Source of the DNA: Humitalea sp038249305
GTDB lineage: Bacteria; Pseudomonadota; Alphaproteobacteria; Acetobacterales; Acetobacteraceae
Direction: 5' to 3'
Assembly: GCA_038249305.1 (NCBI GenBank)
Contig: JBBRWI010000037.1
Span: forward strand, 1 to 20,743
Length of the DNA: 20,743 nt
The notes under the pieces are model-generated. The model saw only the letters and a program-made list of their open reading frames with translations. It searched no databases and had not been told where the DNA came from. The stretch's first letter is position 1, and each line of letters opens with the position of its first letter. A program made the translations under genes and the position numbers. Below are positions 14,636-20,609 of this stretch, piece after piece.

Positions 14636-15049
14636 TCATTTCGCCAACCGCAAGGCGCGCAGCAGGTCGCGCTCCGCCTGGCTCGGCGCGGCATCGGCGG
14701 CGGGGGCCGCGTCGCGCGTCGCCGGGCGCGCGGCGCGGACCAGCCCTTCCAGGCGGTCGGCCAGCGCCTCGGCACGCTCGGTCAGGAAGCGCAGGTCGTC
14801 GCGTAGCGGTTCGGCCTTGGCCAGGTGCTCGGCGATGCCGCGGCCGGCACCGTCGGCGGTGGCGCGCAGCCGCATGGTCGCGGCCTCGGCCGCCTCGGTC
14901 GCCTCACGCAACCCGGCTTCGCCATCGATGATGACGCCGCGTTCGCGTCGCAGCATCCGCAACTGGCGATCCAGCCGCAGCAGGAACGGCAGGGCCGCGC
15001 CAAGCATCCCCAGCAGCACGATCTGCAGGATCCATTCGAACCCGCTCAT
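14636..15049 (-). CDS. DUF6468-type flagellar-cluster membrane protein
   Basis: Encodes 137 residues. An N-terminal membrane segment (about residues 5-25, F-E-W-I-L-Q-I-V-L-L-G-M-L-G) is followed by L-R-L-D-R-Q-L-R-M-L-R-R-E-R and a long Ala/Glu/Arg-rich helix, probably a coiled coil. An A-E-R-D-L-L-R-A-L-R end follows an Ala/Pro-rich linker. The arrangement matches what I recall of DUF6468 proteins, which are encoded between fliM and motE in alphaproteobacterial flagellar loci. The biochemical role is not known to me. The ATG overlaps the fliM stop (ATGA), and the stop is one base from the motE start, so the three are tightly coupled. Confidence 0.75.
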   Translation of the reverse strand: MSGFEWILQIVLLGMLGAALPFLLRLDRQLRMLRRERGVIIDGEAGLREATEAAEAATMRLRATADGAGRGIAEHLAKAEPLRDDLRFLTERAEALADRLEGLVRAARPATRDAAPAADAAPSQAERDLLRALRLAK

Positions 15050-16113
15050 GCCGCGGCCTCCGTGACGCCATCGCGGCGCGTACGCGGCAGGCTGCGGCCA
15101 ATACGCACGGCCATGTTCTGATCGCGCCGGCCGAGCTCGGCCTCGAACATCGCGACATCGCCACAGCGCAGCCGCACCGGTGCCCCGGGGGTCGCGGCCA
15201 GGGTGAGATGGTCGCCGACCCGCAGGCTGAGCATCTGCGACAGCGGCATGGTCTGCTCGTCCAGCACCACGTCCAGCGCGATATCAGTGTCGCGCAATTC
15301 CTCGGCCAGGTGCGTTTCCCAGATACTGTCCCGGCCGAATTTTTCGCCCATGAACTGCTGCAACAGCAGTTCGCGCACGGGTTCGAGGGTGGCGTAGGGC
15401 AGCAGCAGCTCGATCTTGCCGCCACGATCCTCCATATCCACGCGCAGCCGCGTCAGCACCACGGCATTGGACAGGCGGCTGATCGCACCGAAGCGCGGGT
15501 TGGTCTCCAGCCGTTCGAACACGAACTTCACCTCGGCGATCGGCGCGAAGGCGACGGACAAATCGGCCAGCACCACCCTGACCAGGCGTTCCACCAGCGT
15601 GCGTTCGATGGTTGTATAGGGACGGCCCTCGATCCGCATCGCCGCGGTACCGCGCCGGCCACCCAGCAGCACGTCAACGATCGAGTAGATCAGCGCGCTG
15701 TCCACCACCAGCAGCCCGTAATTGTCCCAGCGATCGACCTTGAACACCGCCATCATCGCCGGCAACGGGATGCTGTCGAGGTATTCGCCGAAGCGCAATG
15801 ACGACATGCCGTCGAGCGACACCTCGACGTTGTCGGAGGTGAAATTGCGCAGCGTGGTGGACATCAGCCGCACCAGGCGATCGAACACGATCTCCAGCAT
15901 CGGCAGGCGTTCGAAGGCGATCAGCCCCGACTGGATGATCCGCTCCATGCCCGACCGGTCGCTTTCGGTCGTGACGCCGCCGAAGCCCAGCAGGCTGTCG
16001 ATTTCCGCTTGGCTCAGCACCTTGGCCGCATCGGGCGCCGGGGCGGTGACCGCATCCCCATCATCGACCGAGGCGCCCCAGGCAGCGGCCAGATCGTCTT
16101 CCTCGGTGCTCAT
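15046..16113 (-). CDS. fliM: Flagellar motor switch protein FliM
   Basis: Encodes 355 residues from ATG 16111-16113, which overlaps the fliL stop (ATGA). FliM is the middle part of the C ring and the CheY-P docking site. The docking motif L-S-Q-A-E-I-D-S-L-L-G is at residues 33-43, preceded by an unusual 32-residue acidic/Ala-rich extension. In enteric FliM the motif is almost at the N-terminus. The CheC-like middle domain has L-P-M-L-E-I-V-F-D-R-L-V-R-L-M-S-T-T-L-R-N-F, Y-L-D-S-I-P-L-P, L-L-V-V-D-S-A-L-I-Y-S-I-V-D-V-L-L-G-G-R, and E-T-N-P-R-F. The C-terminal SpoA domain contains L-R-V-G-D-H-L-T-L and V-R-L-R-C-G-D-V-A-M-F. fliN and fliG are not in the window. Confidence 0.97.
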   Translation of the reverse strand: MSTEEDDLAAAWGASVDDGDAVTAPAPDAAKVLSQAEIDSLLGFGGVTTESDRSGMERIIQSGLIAFERLPMLEIVFDRLVRLMSTTLRNFTSDNVEVSLDGMSSLRFGEYLDSIPLPAMMAVFKVDRWDNYGLLVVDSALIYSIVDVLLGGRRGTAAMRIEGRPYTTIERTLVERLVRVVLADLSVAFAPIAEVKFVFERLETNPRFGAISRLSNAVVLTRLRVDMEDRGGKIELLLPYATLEPVRELLLQQFMGEKFGRDSIWETHLAEELRDTDIALDVVLDEQTMPLSQMLSLRVGDHLTLAATPGAPVRLRCGDVAMFEAELGRRDQNMAVRIGRSLPRTRRDGVTEAAA

Positions 16114-16664
16114 TGCACAAGGATCTCGACAAACAGCACGTCCACCACGCGGGCCGGGGCGGCGACCAGATTGGCGCGGGCTATAAGCTCCTCCCGCAGC
16201 CGGTGGGTGCCGAGCGAGCCGCGCAGTTCCTCGGGCCGCATCTCCCGCAGGTAGGTGGCGTAGAGGTCGAGCAGGCGTGGCATCGCCGCTGTCAGCGCCG
16301 CCGCATCCTCCGCCCGCGCAAGTTCGAGCCGGGAGCGGATACGGACCAGCGGCCCCCGCCGGCCCGGCGCGTTGAGATTGGCGGTGATGTCCGGCATGTC
16401 GAGGAAGACCGGCGGTGGCGCCGGCGGGGCGGGGGCGGCGGCGACATCCGTGGCCGCCGCGGCGGCGGCTTCGGGGGGCGGGTTCATGCCGAGCAGCCCC
16501 GGCAGGATCCCGGAGAACCAAAGCCCCGCACCGACCCCGCCCAGCAGCAGCGGGATGGCCAGCAGGATGATCAGCTTCTTCTTGCCGCCCTTCTTGGCGC
16601 CGTCCGGCGGCGCATCGGCGCCTTCGGCCGCGGGGGCCTTCGGGGGTTTTGCCTTGCCTGCCAT
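16110..16664 (-). CDS. fliL: Flagellar basal body-associated protein FliL
   Basis: Encodes 184 residues from ATG 16662-16664, which is preceded by AGGAGGT (16675-16681). FliL surrounds the stator units and stabilises torque generation. The sequence has a basic cytoplasmic N-terminus with Lys/Gly-rich K-K-G-G-K-K-K, one membrane segment (about residues 29-50), a Pro/Ala linker, and a periplasmic domain. That domain has F-L-D-M-P-D-I-T-A-N-L-N, L-V-R-I-R-S-R-L-E-L, P-R-L-L-D-L-Y-A-T-Y-L-R-E-M, and the closing V-V-D-V-L-F-V-E-I-L-V-Q typical of FliL. The longer open frame to 16961 lies in the divergent promoter region and was rejected. It is the first gene of the long minus-strand operon and is divergent from flgF. 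Confidence 0.92.
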   Translation of the reverse strand: MAGKAKPPKAPAAEGADAPPDGAKKGGKKKLIILLAIPLLLGGVGAGLWFSGILPGLLGMNPPPEAAAAAATDVAAAPAPPAPPPVFLDMPDITANLNAPGRRGPLVRIRSRLELARAEDAAALTAAMPRLLDLYATYLREMRPEELRGSLGTHRLREELIARANLVAAPARVVDVLFVEILVQ

Positions 16665-16782
16665 GCCGCCCACGACCTCCTGTCGCTGTCCCGGCGGGGG
16701 CCGGGCCGAAGACACGCTGACCACGGGTCCGAGGGAGACATTGGCCGATGGATGTGAACGAAAGGTTAGGCGCGGCGAAGAC

Positions 16783-16811
16783 TGCCGGGCGAAGAGGCAG
16801 GACTTGCCGGG
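16783..16811 (+). promoter_or_regulatory. Paired TGCCGGG direct repeats upstream of the flgF sigma-54 promoter
   Basis: TGCCGGG occurs at 16783-16789 and again at 16805-16811, start-to-start 22 bp, about two helical turns. The pair lies roughly 40-65 bp upstream of the -24 element of the putative sigma-54 promoter. Such spacing suits an activator dimer or two protomers on one DNA face. The second copy reads TTGCCGGG; a CGGCA-type core is, as far as I recall, part of FlbD-bound elements in Caulobacter, but that comparison was not checked. Confidence 0.35.
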
Positions 16812-16848
16812 TGGCGGCACCAGTGGCCGTGGCGGGACACCGCGTGGC

Positions 16849-16864
16849 TGGCACGGCGCCTGCG
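16849..16864 (+). promoter_or_regulatory. Sigma-54 (RpoN) -24/-12 promoter for flgF-flgG-flgA-flgH
   Basis: TGGCACGGCGCCTGCG matches the sigma-54 consensus TGGCACG-N4-TTGC at ten of eleven defined positions. The invariant GG (16850-16851) and GC (16862-16863) are exactly 10 bases apart. Transcription would start near 16875, leaving a leader of about 88 bases before the flgF ATG. It points at the distal-rod/L-ring operon, consistent with mid-class flagellar genes in other alphaproteobacteria being sigma-54 dependent. No equivalent element was found on the opposite strand for fliL. Confidence 0.7.
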
Positions 16865-16898
16865 TAGCCTGCCTGGCGGAACCCGCCGTCGCGTCCCG

Positions 16899-16913
16899 GT
16901 CCCAGAATGGGAC
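16899..16913. other. Inverted repeat in the flgF leader
   Basis: GTCCCA and TGGGAC form a perfect 6-bp dyad around GAA. It lies about 24-38 bases downstream of the start predicted from the sigma-54 promoter and 50 bases before the flgF ATG. It could be a leader RNA hairpin or an operator half-site pair. There is no T-run, so it is not a terminator. Confidence 0.42.
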
Positions 16914-16962
16914 GGCGCGGCGGCGGTGGGCCGCCCCGCACTGGCTAGGAAGGCCAACCACG

Positions 16963-17715
16963 ATGGACAGTCCCGGCTACATCATCCTGTCCCGACTGGT
17001 GGCGCAAAATCGCGCCACGGCCGTGCTGGCGCACAACATGGCCAATACCGATACGCCCGGGTTCCAGGCGCATCGTCCCATCTTCGCCGCCTTCGCCAGC
17101 CGCGCCCAATCGGGCCTCGGGGCGTCGCTGCCGGGCGGCGAGGCCGCGCGCGATGCCGCCTATACCTGGGACCGGGCGACCTGGCGGGACCAGGCGGGGG
17201 GGTCCCTCCAGCGCACCGGCAACCCGCTCGATGTGGCCCTCAGCGGCGAAGGATTTTTCGCGGTCGAGACACCGCGCGGCGAACGCTTCACCCGCGCCGG
17301 GCGTTTCACGCTGGATGGCGACGGGCGGGTGGTCGACCAGGAGGGCAACCCGGTGCTGGCCACCTCCGGCGAACCGCTGAGCGTGGCACCCGGCGAAAGC
17401 CGCCTGACGATCGCCGGTGACGGCACGTTGTCGTCGGAAAGCGGGCCGATCGGCCAGTTCCGCGTCGTCCGCTTTCCCGACGCGCAGCGGATGCAGGCCG
17501 AGGGCGACCGCCTGTTCAGCGCCGCCGACGCGCCCGTGCCGGTCGAACGGCCGACCGTCGTGCAGGGCGCGGTCGAGGGCAGCAACGTGCGACCCATCAT
17601 GGAGCTGACGCGGCTGACCAATGAGCTGCGCGAATTCCAGATGGCGGCGCAATTCGCCGACAAGGAGGGCGAGCGGGTGCAGAACGCGGTCGACCGCATC
17701 CTGCGTCGCCGATGA
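16963..17715 (+). CDS. flgF: Flagellar distal rod protein FlgF
   Basis: Encodes 250 residues, the normal FlgF size. FlgF is a distal-rod subunit exported by the flagellar system. The start ATG 16963 gives M-D-S-P-G-Y-I-I-L-S-R and has AGGAAGG at 16947-16953. The rod N-terminal motif L-A-H-N-M-A-N-T-D-T-P-G-F-Q-A is near residues 23-37. The central part has G-N-P-L-D-V-A-L-S-G-E-G-F-F-A-V-E-T-P-R-G-E-R-F-T-R-A-G-R-F, diagnostic of FlgF/FlgG. The C-terminal V-E-G-S-N-V-R-P-I-M-E-L-T-R-L, then R-E-F-Q-M, closes the coiled-coil domain. The TGA at 17713-17715 overlaps an ATG at 17712 that opens the first mini-ORF of the repeat array. The longer frame to 16372 crosses fliL and is not used. Confidence 0.96.
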   Translation: MDSPGYIILSRLVAQNRATAVLAHNMANTDTPGFQAHRPIFAAFASRAQSGLGASLPGGEAARDAAYTWDRATWRDQAGGSLQRTGNPLDVALSGEGFFAVETPRGERFTRAGRFTLDGDGRVVDQEGNPVLATSGEPLSVAPGESRLTIAGDGTLSSESGPIGQFRVVRFPDAQRMQAEGDRLFSAADAPVPVERPTVVQGAVEGSNVRPIMELTRLTNELREFQMAAQFADKEGERVQNAVDRILRRR

Positions 17716-18017
17716 TGCCTTTCGCACCCATGACGACCCGCGCCATGCGCTCCCTGTTCACCGCCGGCATCGCATCGCCGATGCGCCGTCTCAGCCCAAC
17801 GCAGGCCTGATCCATGCGCTCCCTCTTCACCGCCGGCATCGCATCGCCGATGTGCCGGCTCAGCCCAACGAAGGCCTGATCCATGCGCTTTCTGTTCACC
17901 GCCGGCATCGCATCGCCGATGTGCCGGCTCAGCCCAACGAAGGCCTGATCCATGCGCTCCCTCTTCACCGCCGGCATCGCATCGCCGATGTGCCGGCTCA
18001 GCCCAACGAAGGCCTGA
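17712..18017 (+). other. Chain of four stop-restart mini-ORFs in the flgG frame
   Basis: Each 69-bp unit carries a 21-codon ORF plus TGA: 17745-17810, 17814-17879, 17883-17948 and 17952-18017. All are in the reading frame of flgG. Each peptide starts like FlgG (M-R-S-L-F-T-A-G; Phe3 in the third unit), then continues I-A-S-P-M and ends R-L-S-P-T-K-A (unit 1 has Arg for Cys and Gln for Lys in this stretch). Every TGA is followed by TCC and then the next ATG, an arrangement that permits re-initiation by a terminating ribosome. Unit 1 is also in frame with ATG 17712, which overlaps the flgF stop as ATGA and would give a 32-residue version. GAAGG (CAGG in unit 1) eight bases before each following ATG acts as a ribosome-binding site. 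Whether the peptides are made, or matter, is unknown. Confidence 0.5.
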
Positions 18018-18020
18018 TCC
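17745..18020 (+). repeat. Four tandem 69-bp repeats between flgF and flgG
   Basis: Units begin at 17745, 17814, 17883 and 17952, and flgG begins exactly one period later at 18021. Units 2 and 4 are identical. Unit 1 differs from them at four bases and unit 3 at three (TTT for TCC at codon 3, CTG for CTC at codon 4). The first 24 bases of each unit correspond to the first eight codons of flgG. The other 45 bases include a GCATCGCCGATG stretch close to the end of flgF, then the ribosome-binding site of the next ATG. The 305-base interval 17716-18020 has no conventional gene. In two other frames the array stays open because 69 is divisible by 3, so gene finders may report spurious 23-residue-repeat proteins. 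Confidence 0.97.
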
Positions 18021-18806
18021 ATGCGCTCCCTCTTCACCGCCGGCACGGGCATGATGGCCCAGCAGACCAACGTCGAAGTCATCTCCAACAACATCGCGAA
18101 CATGAGCACCACCGGCTACAAGCGCCGCCGGGCCGAGTTCCAGGACCTGATCTACCAGAATCTGCGCCGCACCGGATCGCAGTCGTCCGACACCGGCACC
18201 ACCCTGCCCTCCGGCGCGCAGGTCGGCCTCGGGGTGCGAACCGGGGCGGTCTATCGCATCCACGAACAGGGCAACCTGCAACAGACGGAGAATCGCTTCG
18301 ACGTCGCCATCCGCGGCAACGGCTTCTTCCAGATCACCCTGGCCTCGGGCGAAACCGCCTATACCCGCGACGGCACTTTCGGCCTGTCGGCGGAGGGCAC
18401 GATCGTCACCGCCGAAGGCTTCACGGTGCAGCCCGGCATCACCATCCCGACCAGCGCCCGGGACGTGACGATCAACGCGACCGGCGAGGTGCTGGCCAAG
18501 ATCGACGGCCAGACGACGCCGCAGAATGTCGGGCAGATCCAGCTCGCGACCTTCGCCAACGAGGGCGGGCTGGAAGCGGTCGGCGACAACCTGCTGATGG
18601 CAACCCCCTCCTCCGGTACCGCGCAGCAGGCGGCCCCTGGCCAGCCCGGCTATGGCAATGTGATGCAGGGCTTCGTGGAAACCTCGAACGTCAATGTCGT
18701 GCAGGAGATCACCAGCCTCATCACAGCCCAGCGCGCCTATGAGATGAACAGCAAGGTGATCACCACCAGCGACGAGATGCTCGCCGCCCTGACCCGGCTG
18801 CGCTGA
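18021..18806 (+). CDS. flgG: Flagellar distal rod protein FlgG
   Basis: Encodes 261 residues, the standard FlgG length. FlgG is the main distal rod protein. The N-terminus G-M-M-A-Q-Q-T-N-V-E-V-I-S-N-N-I-A-N-M plus T-T-G-Y-K-R-R-R-A-E-F-Q-D-L is highly characteristic. So are Q-V-G-L-G-V, G-N-L-Q-Q-T, F-D-V-A-I-R-G-N-G-F-F-Q-I, Y-T-R-D-G-T-F and the C-terminal L-I-T-A-Q-R-A-Y-E-M-N-S-K-V-I. The start ATG 18021 is the fifth ATG of the 69-bp repeat series. Its ribosome-binding site GAAGG (18008-18012, 8-base spacing) is part of repeat unit 4. flgA begins 2 bases after its stop. The protein itself looks complete and functional, so the array sits entirely in the 5' untranslated space. Confidence 0.98.
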   Translation: MRSLFTAGTGMMAQQTNVEVISNNIANMSTTGYKRRRAEFQDLIYQNLRRTGSQSSDTGTTLPSGAQVGLGVRTGAVYRIHEQGNLQQTENRFDVAIRGNGFFQITLASGETAYTRDGTFGLSAEGTIVTAEGFTVQPGITIPTSARDVTINATGEVLAKIDGQTTPQNVGQIQLATFANEGGLEAVGDNLLMATPSSGTAQQAAPGQPGYGNVMQGFVETSNVNVVQEITSLITAQRAYEMNSKVITTSDEMLAALTRLR

Positions 18807-18808
18807 GC

Positions 18809-19834
18809 ATGCGCCCGCTGTTCCTCCTGGCGGTGCTGCTGCCCTTGGCCGCAGTGGCCCAGCCCCGGTCCGATCTGCTGTCGGAAACGCGCCCCGACGC
18901 GCTGGCGACCCCGCGCCCGCATGTGCTGGTCGAAGACGCCTCCATCCGCCTGGCAGACCTGTTCGACGGCGCCGGCGCGCGCGGCATGGCGGCCCTCGGT
19001 GCGGCCCCGCCACCGGGGCGGCGCCTGACCATCGAAACCGCGCAGCTTGCCGCCATCGCGCGCGCGCATGGCCTGGCCTGGCGCCCATTGACCGGCACCG
19101 AGCGCGTGGTCGTCGAACGGCCCGGCCGCAGCCTGTCGCGGGAGGAGATCGAGGACGTGCTGCGGGCGGAATTCGCCCGCTCCGGCCTCGATGCCGAAAC
19201 CGAACTGGAACTGCCCGGGTTCCAGCCACCGTCGGTGCCGCTTTCGGCCTTCGTTCAGCTCAGTGCCGAGCAGGCCCATTTCGACCCATCGACCCGGCGG
19301 TTTTCCGTGACGCTCGTGGTGATGGCCGAAGGCATGCCGACGCTGCGCCAGCGGCTCGCGGGGCGCGCCATCGTGACGCAGACGGTCGTGGTCGCGACAC
19401 GCCGCCTGGCGCTCGGCGAGACCATCGCCGCGTCGGATGTGCGCCTGGCACGGATGCGCACCGAACGGGTGCGGCCGGGGGCGACGACCGCGCTGGCGCA
19501 GGCCGTCGGCCAACAGGCACGGCGCCCGCTGAACGCCGAACAGCCGGTCATGGGCTCCGACATCGGCGCACCCATCCTGATCGAGAAGAACAGCCTGGTC
19601 TCGCTCACCCTCGACAGCCCCGGCCTGTCGCTGATGGTGCAGGGCCGGGCGTTGGAGGCCGCGGCGCGGGGCCAGACCGTGCCAGTGATGAACCTCGGCA
19701 GCCGCACCATCGTCGAGGGCACCGCGGTCGCCCCGGGACGGGTGCAGGTCACTTCCGGCACCACGCCCGTGCTGCGCGCCGATGGGGTCGGCACCGCCCA
19801 GGCCAATGCGCTCGCCCAGCGCGCCCCGCGTTAG
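18809..19834 (+). CDS. flgA: Flagellar P-ring assembly chaperone FlgA
   Basis: Encodes 341 residues, longer than the enteric FlgA (about 220) because of an extended N-terminal half. FlgA works in the periplasm to help FlgI assemble into the P ring. A Sec signal peptide is clear (M-R-P-L-F-L-L-A-V, ending A-V-A-Q near residue 18). The middle part has R-P-H-V-L-V-E-D-A-S-I-R-L-A-D-L-F-D-G, a typical start of long FlgAs. The SAF-type domain has V-V-V-A-T-R-R-L-A-L-G-E-T-I-A-A-S-D-V, then R-R-P-L-N-A-E-Q-P-V. The C-terminus has I-E-K-N-S-L-V-S-L and A-R-G-Q-T-V-P-V-M-N-L-G-S-R. The ATG is 2 bases after the flgG stop with no good Shine-Dalgarno, so translation is probably coupled. The P-ring gene flgI is not seen in the window. 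Confidence 0.95.
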   Translation: MRPLFLLAVLLPLAAVAQPRSDLLSETRPDALATPRPHVLVEDASIRLADLFDGAGARGMAALGAAPPPGRRLTIETAQLAAIARAHGLAWRPLTGTERVVVERPGRSLSREEIEDVLRAEFARSGLDAETELELPGFQPPSVPLSAFVQLSAEQAHFDPSTRRFSVTLVVMAEGMPTLRQRLAGRAIVTQTVVVATRRLALGETIAASDVRLARMRTERVRPGATTALAQAVGQQARRPLNAEQPVMGSDIGAPILIEKNSLVSLTLDSPGLSLMVQGRALEAAARGQTVPVMNLGSRTIVEGTAVAPGRVQVTSGTTPVLRADGVGTAQANALAQRAPR

Positions 19835-19842
19835 AGGAGACG

Positions 19843-20583
19843 ATGATGCGCCCCCATTTCGCCCTGTTGTTGCTGCCGCTGGCTCTTTCGGGCTGCGGCA
19901 CCGCCGAAGCCCTGTCGCGCATCGGCCGCCCACCGCCGATGGCCCCGATCACCGACCCGACACGGGTCGCCGGCTGGCGCCCGGTGTCGATGCCGATGCC
20001 GGGCACGCAGGATGCCTATGCCTCACCCAACAGCCTGTGGCGCCAGGGCAGCCGCACCTTCCTGCGCGACCAGCGGGCGGCGGCGGTCGGCGATATCGTG
20101 ACCGTCCTCGTTTCGATCGCCGATGAGGCGCAGCTCGCGAACAACAGCGACCGCAGCCGCTCCGGCTCCGAGGCCATGGGCATCCCGCAGTTGCTGGGGT
20201 TGCAGACGTCCTATGCCCGGGTGTTCCCGGTGCCGATCGACCCGTCGCGCCTGGTCGAGGCGACCAGCGATTCCACCAGCACCGGCCAGGGCCGCATTCG
20301 GCGTACGGAATCGGTGACGATGCGGGTCGCGGCGACCGTCACCCAATTACTGCCGAACGGGAACATGGTGGTGGACGGGCGGCAGCAGGTGCGGGTGAAC
20401 AGCGAGTTGCGCGACATGACCCTGGCCGGGATCATCCGGCCACAGGACATCGCCAGCGACAACACCGTCCGCCACGACCGCCTGGCCGAGGCGCGGATCA
20501 CCTATGGCGGGCGCGGCACGGTGAGCGACGTGCAGACGCCACGCTATGGCCAGCAGGTGCTGGACGCGATCCTGCCGTTCTGA
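19843..20583 (+). CDS. flgH: Flagellar L-ring lipoprotein FlgH
   Basis: Encodes 246 residues, close to the usual 230-250. FlgH forms the outer-membrane L ring around the rod. The signal peptide ends in the lipobox L-A-L-S-G-C (Cys18), so it should be processed and acylated as a lipoprotein. The conserved body has N-S-L-W-R-Q-G-S-R-T-F-L-R-D-Q-R-A-A-A-V-G-D-I-V-T-V, the typical S-T-S-T-G-Q-G-R-I-R-R-T-E stretch, V-T-Q-L-L-P-N-G-N-M-V-V-D-G-R-Q-Q-V-R-V-N-S-E-L-R, and a final Y-G-G-R-G-T-V-S-D-V-Q-T-P-R-Y-G-Q-Q-V-L-D. Two adjacent ATGs (19843, 19846) follow AGAGGAG (19833-19839); the second has the better spacing. It is the last flagellar gene on this side, eight bases after flgA. Confidence 0.97.
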   Translation: MMRPHFALLLLPLALSGCGTAEALSRIGRPPPMAPITDPTRVAGWRPVSMPMPGTQDAYASPNSLWRQGSRTFLRDQRAAAVGDIVTVLVSIADEAQLANNSDRSRSGSEAMGIPQLLGLQTSYARVFPVPIDPSRLVEATSDSTSTGQGRIRRTESVTMRVAATVTQLLPNGNMVVDGRQQVRVNSELRDMTLAGIIRPQDIASDNTVRHDRLAEARITYGGRGTVSDVQTPRYGQQVLDAILPF

Positions 20584-20590
20584 TCGACCA

Positions 20591-20609
20591 GGGCGCGATC
20601 AACGCGCCC
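20591..20609 (+). other. Perfect GC hairpin right after flgH
   Basis: GGGCGCG and CGCGCCC form a 7-bp perfect stem with a 5-base loop (ATCAA), starting 8 bases after the flgH stop. No T-run follows, so it would be at best the stem of an atypical terminator or an mRNA 3'-end protector. In the remaining bases to the window end (20610-20743) I see no gene or other feature. Confidence 0.45.

Noticed and set aside
17745..18020. CRISPR array interpretation of the regular repeats
   Set aside because: The units are head-to-tail with no variable spacers, so this is a plain tandem repeat.
17597..18112. Long open frames across the 69-bp array, one on each strand (17621-18742 plus and 17597-18112 minus), with 23-residue repeats
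   Set aside because: They arise because the unit is 23 codons long with no stop in those frames. They run through flgF/flgG coding sequence out of frame, have no ribosome-binding site, and their products (His/Arg-rich) look like shadow translations.
17160..19229. 689-residue minus-strand frame across flgF, the array and flgG
   Set aside because: It is antisense to two certain genes and owes its length to the repeat and high GC content.
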